Origin: Olivibacter domesticus
Lineage (GTDB): Bacteria; Bacteroidota; Bacteroidia; Sphingobacteriales; Sphingobacteriaceae
Length of the DNA: 64,000 nt
Assembly (NCBI RefSeq): GCF_900109575.1
Contig: NZ_FOAF01000008.1
Location: 178,714 to 242,713, forward strand
Direction of reading: 5' to 3'
The position numbers were made by a program, and so were the translations under genes. The notes under the pieces were generated by a model. That model was not told where the DNA came from, did no database searches, and was given only the letters and a program-made list of their open reading frames with translations. Shown piece by piece: positions 17,103 through 25,916 of the stretch (positions are counted from its first letter, which is position 1; each line of letters starts with the position of its first letter).

Positions 17103-19469
17103 ATGAAAATTAAAACCTTCAGTATATTACTGCTGCTGTTTATCAGCGCTAAATCTTTTGCCCAACCACCATTAGGAACATTAAAAGGCCGTATTGTCAC
17201 CGCCAAAGATGAAGCGGTTTCAGGAGCCACCGTTCAATTGCAGGAGTCCGGAATGAGTGCCATAACCGACCTGGATGGGAATTTTGACTTTACTGCTATT
17301 TCGCCTGGTACCTATGTGTTAACAGTCTCCAGTCTCGGTTTTACTGCCATAAAACAAAACCTGATCATTACAGCCGGAAAAAATCCGTTCTTAAATCTTC
17401 AGCTATCGGAAAGTAAACAGGAATTGACAGAAGTTGTGATCAATACGACCGGAAAAAGTTATCAGGTGCAGCATTCTGAAAGCTCCACCAGAATGGATAT
17501 TCCATTGCTGTCTACCCCACAATCGGTACAGGTGGTATCTTCAGAAGTGATACGAGACCGACAAGCTTTTACCCTAAATGAGATCGCAAGTTCTTTTACT
17601 GGTATGAAAGCTAACAATGGGAATGGCTCATTTAATATGCGTGGATTTACAGCCTATTCACCTAATGATGCCAGTTTTTTGTTGTATAATGGCATAAGGG
17701 GAAACCTCTTTTTATGGAGCCAGCAGCCTTTATTATATAACATAGAATCTGTCGAGCTTCTTCGTGGACCTTCTGGAGCCCTGTTTAGCGAGGGCGCCCC
17801 TGGTGGAGTGATCAACTTTATCACCAAAAAACCAATGGCGGAAAGCAAGTATAGTGTTGATTTGTCGTTGGGAAGCTGGAACTTTCGTCGGGTATCGGCA
17901 GATTTTACTGGTCCGCTGTCAAAAAATGGAAAGCTACTTTATCGTGCCATTATCGGATATGATAAATCAGAAAGCTTCCGTGATTACCAAGATAAAGAAA
18001 ATATATTTCTGGCGCCATCGCTAACCTATCTTTTTTCAGATAAAACAAATCTTAATCTGGAAGTCAACTATGCGCATCAAAAGGCAGTTCATCAGTATGA
18101 TAATGGAACGTTCATTCAGCCTAAACCTGATGGTACTTTTGATTTTAACTATTATCCCGATAACCTGACTGTTCAAAGTCCAACCGATTATGGGAAGACG
18201 GATAACGCATCTGCCACGCTTAGTTTTAACCATACTTTTAATGAAAAATTTAAACTAACTGTTGTTCAACGAGCTGTTAGAAACGTGCTGGATTATACCG
18301 ATCATATCCCAGTAGGATCTATCCGGAACGATTCTATCAGTAGGGGATATCAGGATTGGGAAACGGATCGTTTTAGTTTGCAAACTACTGCTTATGCTAC
18401 CTATAATATCAGAACCGGTCCATTAAGACATCAGCTTATTGTTGGTGCCGACTACAATCGCTATGGTTGGACAAAAAACGACTACCAGTATAAGGAGTCT
18501 ACCAGAATTTCCATTTTTAACCCAGACTATAGCAACGATATCCCCTCAGCTTCGCTACCTGCGGAAGAGTCGGATGATAATAAGCGTATCACCAATCTTA
18601 TTGGTGCCTACGTTCAGGATCAGGTTAGTTTAGGACAGCAGCTTAAGCTTTTACTCTCTTTAAGGTATGACAATTATAATGGTAAAGAAACCCCTCTTTC
18701 GGCGCGAGACAATAAGCAGGGAGATGAACTCCAGGCTTCCGGTTGGATACCAAGGATCGGAATGGTTTATCTGCCTCAGGAAAATGTATCTATCTATGGC
18801 ACTTACCTTAAATCTTTCAATCCTCAAACGTCTAATAATGCGCTTTCAGGAGGCCCATTTCCTACCAGAACGGCTACACAATATGAACTGGGATCAAAAG
18901 CCCATCTTTTTAACCAACAACTGTCGACTACGCTTTCGCTATATCAGATCAATTATGCCAATATCCTTACTGCCGCACCAACGGAAGAAAACTCCCATAG
19001 ACAGGCGGCTATTGATGGCACCCGTAGTAGGGGGATTGAATTTTCGGCAACAGGAACCATTCGAAACTTCAACATTATTGGAGGATATGCTTACAATGAG
19101 CACGTCGTATTGAGTACAAGTGCCTATGGTAAAAAAGGTGACCGCTTTGCAAATGCACCTAAGCATATTGCCAACCTTTGGCTGAAATATAACTTGAGAA
19201 CTTCAGTGGCTAAAGGTTTGGGATTGGCGGCTGGTGTCCGTTATGTGAGTGATCAGGTCGGACTGATCAGCAATCAAAACTTTATATTTCCTGAATACAC
19301 TGTTTTTGATGCAGCCATCAATTACCAGAGAGGGCGCTATAACCTTCAAATCAATGCCTATAACCTCACAAATAAGCATTACTTTACCGGCAGCAGGTCA
19401 GGTACGACTACTGGTGGACTGGGAGATCCTTTTAATATTAGAGTGGGAGTAAGCTATCAAATTCGATGA
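17103..19469 (+). CDS. TonB-dependent siderophore receptor
   Basis: 788 residues with a signal peptide (LLLLFISAKSFAQ). An N-terminal carboxypeptidase-regulatory-like beta domain (GRIVTAKDEAVSGATVQL, about residues 27-115) is followed by the plug (STPQSVQVVSSEVIRDRQ, GSFNMRGF, LLRGPSGALF) and a 22-strand barrel ending in VGVSYQIR. The plug is of the FpvA/FhuA siderophore type. It overlaps a PepSY membrane protein by 4 bases (ATGA), the standard layout in which the partner reduces the imported ferric complex. Codon choice looks somewhat more GC-rich than in neighbouring genes. Iron control is likely, but I see no certain Fur box. Confidence 0.93.
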   Translation: MKIKTFSILLLLFISAKSFAQPPLGTLKGRIVTAKDEAVSGATVQLQESGMSAITDLDGNFDFTAISPGTYVLTVSSLGFTAIKQNLIITAGKNPFLNLQLSESKQELTEVVINTTGKSYQVQHSESSTRMDIPLLSTPQSVQVVSSEVIRDRQAFTLNEIASSFTGMKANNGNGSFNMRGFTAYSPNDASFLLYNGIRGNLFLWSQQPLLYNIESVELLRGPSGALFSEGAPGGVINFITKKPMAESKYSVDLSLGSWNFRRVSADFTGPLSKNGKLLYRAIIGYDKSESFRDYQDKENIFLAPSLTYLFSDKTNLNLEVNYAHQKAVHQYDNGTFIQPKPDGTFDFNYYPDNLTVQSPTDYGKTDNASATLSFNHTFNEKFKLTVVQRAVRNVLDYTDHIPVGSIRNDSISRGYQDWETDRFSLQTTAYATYNIRTGPLRHQLIVGADYNRYGWTKNDYQYKESTRISIFNPDYSNDIPSASLPAEESDDNKRITNLIGAYVQDQVSLGQQLKLLLSLRYDNYNGKETPLSARDNKQGDELQASGWIPRIGMVYLPQENVSIYGTYLKSFNPQTSNNALSGGPFPTRTATQYELGSKAHLFNQQLSTTLSLYQINYANILTAAPTEENSHRQAAIDGTRSRGIEFSATGTIRNFNIIGGYAYNEHVVLSTSAYGKKGDRFANAPKHIANLWLKYNLRTSVAKGLGLAAGVRYVSDQVGLISNQNFIFPEYTVFDAAINYQRGRYNLQINAYNLTNKHYFTGSRSGTTTGGLGDPFNIRVGVSYQIR

Positions 19470-20566
19470 GTAAAAGAAACTATGCCACCAAACTGGCTTT
19501 CTCTTTGCACAGTTGGCTCGGTCTGATTAGCGGTATATTTCTGCTGTTGCTTGGATTGAGCGGCTCTGCACTTGTGTTTTTAAAGGAGATTGATCTGGCG
19601 CTTCATTCAGGCCTTCTTCACGTTAAACCAACGGGAAAGGTGATGTCGTTGGATACCATTTACCGAAAGATTGGTGAGGAACATCCTCGACTTGCGGGGA
19701 TAGCGTGGCTAAATCCTGATGCGGCCACGAATGAAGCTTATGAATTTCGGCTCTATCAGAATGATGGAAAACTGAGTACATACGACTTGGGAATGATGAG
19801 TATTGACCCCTATTCTGGACGGATCTTAAGAGAAGGCAATCTGAAGGATCTAAATGCAGGTTTCCTGCATTGGCTGGTGCAATTTCATTGGAGTTTTCAA
19901 CTGGGTATTCCCGGCTTGCTGCTGGCTACAATATTTGGAATCACCATGCTTTTGTCTTCAATTACAGGGATTATCATTTACAGGAAGTACGTATGGAAAG
20001 TCCTTCTCTTTAAAGTGAAAATCAAATGGAAAAACTGGCGCACGATATCATCTGGTATCCATCGATTTGTAGGGGTCTGGGCATTGATCTTTCAGGTAGT
20101 GATTTTCTTTACCGGATTCTGGATGAACAAATTCTCCCTTGATCCAGAATATTGGAAAAGACAAACGGTTTTATGCCCAATGAATACCTTATCGATGCAG
20201 TCTATGGACATGATGCTTCTAAAAACCCAAAAACAGATGCCTGATTTGATCATCAATAAAGTTTATTTACCTACCCAGCCTGGAAAAAATTTCCGGGCAA
20301 GCGGGAAGGTGAAAGGTCAAGCTGCGATCTTTGGCAATGTTAATGCCGTATCAGTAAATCCTACTACCGGTGAAATTGTCTCAACAGAACGTTTAGCTGA
20401 AAAAGATGTAGGTAAAAAACTGGAAGCAACATTTTTTTCTCTTCATGTAGGTGATTTCGGTGGCATTCCTGTTAAGGTGTTGTATGTGCTTGTTGGTTTA
20501 TTACCCGGGCTGCTTTCTATTACAGGTGCTTTATTATGGTGGCGTAGGGTGAAGATTGGGAGCTAA
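19466..20566 (+). CDS. PepSY-TM inner-membrane protein (ferric-siderophore reductase type)
   Basis: 366 residues, about four membrane helices: near residues 12-35 (SWLGLISGIFLLLLGLSGSALVF), 145-175, 195-220 and the C-terminal LYVLVGLLPGLLSITGALLWW. Paired His residues in helices (LHSW, WLVQFHWSF, GIHRFVG, FSLHVGDF) could bind haem. The family includes FoxB/PiuB-type proteins, which help release iron from siderophores at the inner membrane. Its start overlaps the receptor stop by 4 bases, so the two are translationally coupled. It is the last gene of the iron unit, 66 bases before the tRNA-Leu gene. Confidence 0.88.
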   Translation: MSKRNYATKLAFSLHSWLGLISGIFLLLLGLSGSALVFLKEIDLALHSGLLHVKPTGKVMSLDTIYRKIGEEHPRLAGIAWLNPDAATNEAYEFRLYQNDGKLSTYDLGMMSIDPYSGRILREGNLKDLNAGFLHWLVQFHWSFQLGIPGLLLATIFGITMLLSSITGIIIYRKYVWKVLLFKVKIKWKNWRTISSGIHRFVGVWALIFQVVIFFTGFWMNKFSLDPEYWKRQTVLCPMNTLSMQSMDMMLLKTQKQMPDLIINKVYLPTQPGKNFRASGKVKGQAAIFGNVNAVSVNPTTGEIVSTERLAEKDVGKKLEATFFSLHVGDFGGIPVKVLYVLVGLLPGLLSITGALLWWRRVKIGS

Positions 20567-20600
20567 AACTTTGGACGCAAATTTTTAGGGGTATAAAAAA

Positions 20601-20628
20601 AGGAAACATCATATAATGGATGTTTCCT
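20601..20628 (-). terminator. Terminator of the tRNA operon
   Basis: AGGAAACATC (20601-20610) pairs exactly with 20619-20628 around an 8-base loop. On the minus strand it is followed by a run of seven T, just after the tRNA-Leu 3' end. Confidence 0.75.
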
Positions 20629-20632
20629 TATG

Positions 20633-20718
20633 TACTGAAGGCGGGAATCGAACCCGCACTCGCTTTAGGGCGAACAGGATTTTAAGTCCTGCGTGTCTAC
20701 CAGTTCCACCACTTCAGC
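20633..20718 (-). tRNA. tRNA-Leu (anticodon TAA)
   Basis: An 86-base class II tRNA with a long variable arm (TTCGCCCTAAAGCGAG region). The acceptor stem GCTGAAG pairs with CTTCAGT, with a G-U at position 1-72. The anticodon loop is CTTAAAA and the T arm contains GGGTTCGATTCCC. CCA is not encoded. It is co-transcribed after tRNA-Gly (55-base spacer). Confidence 0.95.
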
Positions 20719-20773
20719 ATTGTTTTAGCTTTAGCCTTAAAGCTAAAATCCCTTCTTTATAGAAAGGATTCGG

Positions 20774-20846
20774 AGCGAAAGACGAGGTTCGAACTCGCGA
20801 CCTCAACCTTGGCAAGGTTGCGCTCTACCAACTGAGCTACTTTCGC
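20774..20846 (-). tRNA. tRNA-Gly (anticodon GCC)
   Basis: 73 bases. The acceptor stem GCGAAAG pairs with CTTTCGC, the anticodon stem-loop is CAACC-TTGCCAA-GGTTG, the T arm GCGAG-TTCGAAC-CTCGT and the D arm GCTC-AGTTGGTA-GAGC. CCA is not encoded. It is the first gene of the tRNA pair. Confidence 0.96.
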
Positions 20847-20897
20847 TTGTACTACTAGCTTTCATGTAATGATTACCAGTTTTCCGTTTTGGTGATG

Positions 20898-20928
20898 CAA
20901 ATATAGGCAGTTTTACATTTCTACCAAA
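20898..20928 (-). promoter_or_regulatory. Consensus promoter of the tRNA-Gly/tRNA-Leu operon
   Basis: On the minus strand TTTG (20928-20925), exactly 19 bases of spacer, then TATATTTG (20905-20898). This matches the Bacteroidota housekeeping promoter TTTG-N19-TAnnTTTG at every defined position, about 50 bases before the tRNA-Gly 5' end. Confidence 0.8.
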
Positions 20929-20955
20929 TTATTTTTTAAAAAAATGTAAAGTAAT

Positions 20956-21444
20956 TTATAAGTTATTGTTATTCAGTATGTCAAAAATTAGGTCACTTTC
21001 GTATCCTTTACCTGCCGCATATTGCGCTAACTTATTTTTCCGTTTGAAGGGGTCATTCTCTTTTAAAAGGATCGCTTTTTTTTCTAATAACATTTCAAGT
21101 TTGCTATAATAAGCATCACTATCTATGTTTTCGAGTGCTTCTTTTATCAGCCGTGGGCTAACCATTTTCTGTTTGAGCTGTTGTTTTATCTTTAATTTCC
21201 CCCAAGCTTTTATATTGAATTTTCCGGAAGTGAATGCATAAGCAAATCGTTCTTCGTTCAAGAAATTGTCGGTAATAAGATCGGCTATTATTTCTTCTAC
21301 CTCATTGGTATAAAGGCCCCAGTTATATAGTTTATTCCTTACCTCTTGCTGCGCTCTTTCTTGATAGGCACAAAATTGCTGCGCCTTTAATTTTGCCTGA
21401 TTGGGGGTTAATTTAAGCTGTTTTTCCCTTGACTCCTGATCCAT
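20956..21444 (-). CDS. recX: Regulatory protein RecX
   Basis: 162 residues, all alpha, made of three-helix repeats as in RecX. Recognisable segments are CAYQERAQQEVRNKLYNWG, the LITDNFLNEERFAYAFTSGKF core and KMVSPRLIKEALENID. RecX binds RecA and limits RecA filament growth and recombinase activity. recA is not adjacent, which is usual in Bacteroidota. It is encoded alone, upstream of the tRNA promoter on the same strand. Confidence 0.88.
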   Translation of the reverse strand: MDQESREKQLKLTPNQAKLKAQQFCAYQERAQQEVRNKLYNWGLYTNEVEEIIADLITDNFLNEERFAYAFTSGKFNIKAWGKLKIKQQLKQKMVSPRLIKEALENIDSDAYYSKLEMLLEKKAILLKENDPFKRKNKLAQYAAGKGYESDLIFDILNNNNL

Positions 21445-21567
21445 TTATCTAAAATCGTAAAAAATTGTGGCATTGCTAAAAAAATCATCAATTTTGCTGA
21501 GCGGAACGTTTAGGATTAAGACTCCACATAATAATATAATATCCGATAAACAGAATAGATCTTTACC

Positions 21568-24033
21568 ATGAATGATACCATATATACAGCACTTGATATA
21601 GCGAATATTGTAGGAGCTGAGTGGAGAAAGCTAGTAGAGCCAACTACGGAAATTGAGACACTGTGTTATGATAGCAGGAAATTAACAAACCACAGGCATG
21701 CGTTATTTTTTGCACTCAGTGGCCGTCGGGATGCTCATCAGTATTTACAGGAGGTATATAAAGCTGGGGTTAGGAACTTTGTATTAAAAAGGGAGGGCTT
21801 CAAAGAGGAGCTTTTGGCCGATTGCAATCTGATTGTTGTGGACGATACGTTGAAGGCTTTACAAGAGTTAGCAGCACATCATCGTAGGCAGTTTCATTAT
21901 CCGGTTATTGCCATTACGGGGAGCAATGGGAAAACGATCGTTAAAGAGTGGTTGTATCAGTTATTATCACCAGATTATAATATTGTAAGAAGCCCAAAAA
22001 GTTTTAATTCTCAACTTGGAGTACCTCTTTCTCTTTGGCAAATGAATAGTCAGCATAATTTGGCTATTATAGAAGCAGGAATCAGCAAAGAAGGCGAAAT
22101 GGCAACTATACAAGCTATGGTAAAGCCAAACATCGGTATTTTTACAAATCTTGGTGCTGCTCATGATGAGGGTTTTTCATCACCAGCATCAAAGGTATCG
22201 GAAAAAATGAGTCTTTTTCAAGAAGCAGAGGAAGTGATTTATTCATTAGACTATTTAGATAATGATTTCACTGTGCCAGGAAATAAACATTTTAGTTGGA
22301 GCCTAAAAGGGGGGAGTGGCGACCTTGCCATTATAGAATCGCATAAAGAGGGACATTTAGTTATCTTGAAAGCAATTTATAATAAGCAGGAATTGAGGCT
22401 CAGCATACCTTTTACTGATAAGGCTTCCATAGAAAATGCTGTTTGTTGCTGGGCGGTTATGTTAGCATTGGGGTATACAACCGCAACTATTGCAAGTAGA
22501 ATGCCAAGATTACAAAGGGTTGGTATGCGTTTGGAACTGAAAAAAGGTATTAATAATTGTTCTATTATAGATGATTCTTATAGCAATGACATGTCTTCAT
22601 TAACCATTGCATTGGATTTCTTAAGACAACAGAAGCAACATCCGTTTCGGACGGTTATTCTTTCGGATATTGCTATTAATGAACAAGATGCTAATAAAAT
22701 ATATAAGCAGCTTGCTAAACTAATGGAAGATAAACAGATTGATCGCTTACTAGGAGTGGGGTCACACCTTGCGGAATATGCGCATTTGTTTCAATTGGAC
22801 GCTCAATTTTTTAAGTCTACAGAAGAATTAATTCAATCTTTAGGACAGCTAGCGCTTCAAAATAGTACGATCCTTATCAAAGGTGCACGGGTTTTTGGTT
22901 TTGAGCGTATTAGTAAGGTGCTTGCTTTGCAGACGCATGAAACGACATTGGAAATAAATTTGAATGCACTAGAGCATAATCTCAATAGTTATAAGAACCT
23001 CTTAACAAAGGGTGCTAAATTGATGGTAATGGTGAAGGCCTTTTCTTATGGCAGTGGGAGTTTTGAGATTGCTAATCTTTTACAATTCAATAAAGTTGAT
23101 TACTTAACGGTTGCGTATGCCGATGAAGGCATTACGTTAAGGAATGCTGGTATTGAACTACCTATTGTAGTAATGAGCCCAGGAGCTGAAACCTTTGATC
23201 AAATGATACTTCACCGATTGGAACCGGAGATTTACAGTTTTAGTGAGTTGAGAGATTTTATAAAAATAGCAAGAGATAAAGGAGAAAAAAAATATCCGAT
23301 ACACATTAAGCTGGATACTGGTATGCACCGTTTAGGTTTTGAGAATGAAGATCAGCACGAGCTTATATCTGTGCTTGAAGAAACAGAAACAGTTATCGTA
23401 AAAAGTGTGTTTTCTCATCTTGCCGCAAGCGGTGATCAAAAGCACGATGCTTTTACCAAGCAGCAGATTGATAAGTTTATTGAGTTTACAACGACCTTTC
23501 AAAGAGGCCTTGGTTATGATTTTATAAGACATATAGCAAATACATCAGCTATTGTACGCTTCCCGGAGGCACAATTAGATATGGTGCGATTGGGAATAGG
23601 GCTGTATGGTATTGGAAGCGACACAAGCAATGGCCTTTTTTTGCATCCAGGCGCACAGCTAAAAACAAGTATTACACAAATTAAGCATATAAAGGCAGGT
23701 GAAACAATAGGCTACAATAGAAATGGGCACCTTGATGGTGAAGGGAAGATTGCTACGGTAAAAATAGGTTACGCAGACGGTTATAACCGTCGATTAGGAA
23801 ATGGGGTTGGAAAGATGCTGATTAATGGGCAGGAAGTCCGTACTGTTGGCGATATTTGCATGGATATGTGCATGTTGGATATAACAGGCGTATCAGCTGA
23901 AGAAGGAGATGAGGTAATGGTTATCGGGGAGCACATATCAGTTGAGTGTATTGCTAAAAGTATAGGGACCATTCCTTATGAAGTATTAACTGGAATATCA
24001 CAACGTGTTAAGCGCGTTTATTATTATGAATAA
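21568..24033 (+). CDS. murF-alr: Bifunctional UDP-MurNAc-tripeptide:D-Ala-D-Ala ligase / alanine racemase
   Basis: 821 residues, a fusion of two peptidoglycan enzymes. Residues 1 to about 455 are MurF, with the ATP loop ITGSNGKT (116-123), central IEAGISKEGEMATIQ and IIDDSYSNDMSSL. Residues about 465-821 are alanine racemase, with the PLP lysine in VMVKAFSYGSG (Lys490), the HIKLDTGMHRLGF substrate loop and the RLGIGLYGI/IGYADGYNRR blocks near the C-terminus. One chain thus makes D-Ala and joins D-Ala-D-Ala to the cell wall precursor. This fusion is a known Bacteroidota trait. A DUF502 gene follows after 3 bases. Confidence 0.95.
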   Translation: MNDTIYTALDIANIVGAEWRKLVEPTTEIETLCYDSRKLTNHRHALFFALSGRRDAHQYLQEVYKAGVRNFVLKREGFKEELLADCNLIVVDDTLKALQELAAHHRRQFHYPVIAITGSNGKTIVKEWLYQLLSPDYNIVRSPKSFNSQLGVPLSLWQMNSQHNLAIIEAGISKEGEMATIQAMVKPNIGIFTNLGAAHDEGFSSPASKVSEKMSLFQEAEEVIYSLDYLDNDFTVPGNKHFSWSLKGGSGDLAIIESHKEGHLVILKAIYNKQELRLSIPFTDKASIENAVCCWAVMLALGYTTATIASRMPRLQRVGMRLELKKGINNCSIIDDSYSNDMSSLTIALDFLRQQKQHPFRTVILSDIAINEQDANKIYKQLAKLMEDKQIDRLLGVGSHLAEYAHLFQLDAQFFKSTEELIQSLGQLALQNSTILIKGARVFGFERISKVLALQTHETTLEINLNALEHNLNSYKNLLTKGAKLMVMVKAFSYGSGSFEIANLLQFNKVDYLTVAYADEGITLRNAGIELPIVVMSPGAETFDQMILHRLEPEIYSFSELRDFIKIARDKGEKKYPIHIKLDTGMHRLGFENEDQHELISVLEETETVIVKSVFSHLAASGDQKHDAFTKQQIDKFIEFTTTFQRGLGYDFIRHIANTSAIVRFPEAQLDMVRLGIGLYGIGSDTSNGLFLHPGAQLKTSITQIKHIKAGETIGYNRNGHLDGEGKIATVKIGYADGYNRRLGNGVGKMLINGQEVRTVGDICMDMCMLDITGVSAEEGDEVMVIGEHISVECIAKSIGTIPYEVLTGISQRVKRVYYYE

Positions 24034-24036
24034 CTT

Positions 24037-24690
24037 ATGTTAGAAAAAATAATGTCAAATAAAACTTTTAAGTTATTATTAAACTACCTTATTAAAGGAG
24101 TTTTGTTTTTAGTCCCACTTGCTGGAGCCTTGTTACTTATTTTCTGGATTGTGGCAACAATAGATTCTGCCTTGAATTTAAGCTGGTTAATTAGAGATGA
24201 CTTCGGGAAACCACTATATATACCGGGCTTGGGGATCATCATTATGATATTGATTCTAATTTTAGCAGGTGTGGTAGTCACAAATTTCATTACAGAACCC
24301 ATTATCAACAGATTATCCAAACTGCTAAACAGAGTACCTTTGTTTAATACGCTGTATTCTTCAATTAAGGATTTTACTGAAGCTTTTGTAGGCGATGAAA
24401 AGAAATTTAATGAGCCCGTTTTAGTTGAAATAAATGAAACGGGATTGAGGAAAATCGGTTTCCTTACCCAGCATGATCTAAAGAAAATAGACCTTCCAAA
24501 TGATGTGATTGTGTACTTTCCTTACTCTTACTCTTTTGCAGGTCAAGTTTGCGTGGTAAATGCCAAACGTGTTACCCCGCTAAAAATGAGTGCTACCGAT
24601 GCTATGAAATTAGTGGTTTCGGGAGGAGTAAGCGGATTAGAAGGTAAAACTATTGACGGCTTGGAGCATCAAGACGAATTAATAGAATAA
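24037..24690 (+). CDS. DUF502 family inner-membrane protein
   Basis: 217 residues with two N-terminal membrane helices (residues about 18-42 and 64-86) and a soluble C-terminal domain beginning RVPLFNTLYSSIKDFTEAF, which is the DUF502 signature. FPYSYSFAGQVCVVNAKRVTPL completes the family core. Function is unknown; related plant proteins (COV/LCV) are membrane proteins involved in vascular patterning. It starts 3 bases after the murF-alr stop, so it is translated from the same mRNA. MSNKTF (24052) is an alternative start. Confidence 0.85.
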   Translation: MLEKIMSNKTFKLLLNYLIKGVLFLVPLAGALLLIFWIVATIDSALNLSWLIRDDFGKPLYIPGLGIIIMILILILAGVVVTNFITEPIINRLSKLLNRVPLFNTLYSSIKDFTEAFVGDEKKFNEPVLVEINETGLRKIGFLTQHDLKKIDLPNDVIVYFPYSYSFAGQVCVVNAKRVTPLKMSATDAMKLVVSGGVSGLEGKTIDGLEHQDELIE

Positions 24691-24693
24691 CAT

Positions 24694-25881
24694 TTATTCC
24701 TTTACACTTCTACAATGGACAACTAGTAGTTCATCTTGGAGACCAGTGCAAAAGAAGAGGTAGTTGGCACCGCCATCTTTTATTTTATGCTTTTTCTTCA
24801 GGTCGTCCGGCTTTAGCGGAAAGTTCCTTGTTGTAACATTTGCTTTTAAAGGTTCTTTTTTCTTTTTAAAATCGGCATAACGTTCGGTAAACACAACCTC
24901 AAAGCAACGGCCTATAAATGTGTTGTTTAACGTGTCAGCAGTATATAAATGTGTATGTTGATGGAGCTTGTAAAGGTTGAAGGCTATGGCCGTATATTTG
25001 AAACCTCCGGCCTTTAAAAGAGCTGAATCAGGTTCATACAGGTATTTTTTTGGATCACTGAAATTCGGTTTGCTTTCTTGCTCTTGTTGCGCTGTAAATA
25101 CAAATTGCTTTTCTTCGTCTTTGTCAAATGCTGTGCAAAAGTAATTTACAGCCTTTGCATGGTTAGATTCAAGTAAGAAGAGTAATTCTTTGCATTCATT
25201 TTGAACGCTTATAATGTGCACTTCTTTGACATGTTGAAGCTCCTTTAACGCTGCTTTAATGTCCAATAAGGGAGCCGCTTTTATCAAGATTTTTTTCGCC
25301 TTGTTTAAAAACATAGGCAATTGGTCGACCACATCGGGTTCGCAATCTTGAAAGCGGAAAACCTTTTGTTGTTTTACCCTCCGAGAGGGGTCAATATAGA
25401 TAGTATCTAAAATTGGGAGGTTCAAGGATGTTAAATAAGCTATGCCATCTTCAGCCTGAAAGAAAATATTATCGGCACCCAATTGATGGGCATTGTGTGC
25501 GGCGATTTGCGAAAGTTGTACATTATGTTCACAATGAATAACTTCTTTTGCTTTTGTTGAAAAATAATAACTATCTACGCCAAACCCTCCAGTAAGATCG
25601 ATTAATATTTCACCTTTTCCAATAAGTCTGCACTTATACAAGCCTGTAAGAGAAGAGGAGCTTTGTTCGATGGATAGTAAACTAGGGAAATAAATACCTG
25701 GCGTATCAAACCAAAGAGGAAGTTTCTTGCGGCTTCGTCTAAGACCATCTAATTGAGCCGCAAGTTCTGTCGACGTTACGTCATTGAATGGGCTTTTGCG
25801 TAAAGCAATCGCAGCAGGTTGTTCTTCAAGATGCTCATGCAGAAACTTCTGTACTTCACGTTTTAATATTGCTTTATTCAT
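24694..25881 (-). CDS. PG1098-type class I SAM-dependent methyltransferase with THUMP-like domain
   Basis: 395 residues. A ferredoxin-like N-terminal part precedes the Rossmann methyltransferase, whose motif I is LIDLTGGFGVDSYYFS; YIDPSRR is the catalytic-site motif and LIKAAPLLD follows. The C-terminus has the THUMP-like domain (LKANVTTRNFPLKPDDLKKK). The layout matches the Porphyromonas PG1098 family, suspected RNA methyltransferases with unknown target. It is the last gene of a minus-strand run (lipoprotein, aspartate kinase, this gene) with a 35-base gap, and converges with the DUF502 gene with only 3 bases between stops. Confidence 0.82.
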   Translation of the reverse strand: MNKAILKREVQKFLHEHLEEQPAAIALRKSPFNDVTSTELAAQLDGLRRSRKKLPLWFDTPGIYFPSLLSIEQSSSSLTGLYKCRLIGKGEILIDLTGGFGVDSYYFSTKAKEVIHCEHNVQLSQIAAHNAHQLGADNIFFQAEDGIAYLTSLNLPILDTIYIDPSRRVKQQKVFRFQDCEPDVVDQLPMFLNKAKKILIKAAPLLDIKAALKELQHVKEVHIISVQNECKELLFLLESNHAKAVNYFCTAFDKDEEKQFVFTAQQEQESKPNFSDPKKYLYEPDSALLKAGGFKYTAIAFNLYKLHQHTHLYTADTLNNTFIGRCFEVVFTERYADFKKKKEPLKANVTTRNFPLKPDDLKKKHKIKDGGANYLFFCTGLQDELLVVHCRSVKE

Positions 25882-25916
25882 TCGCCGGTTATTTACCCAT
25901 TATGCAATCACGCTAC

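Noticed and set aside
17103..20566. SusC/SusD glycan uptake system
   Set aside because: The receptor plug is of siderophore type, no SusD gene is present, and the partner is a PepSY reductase.
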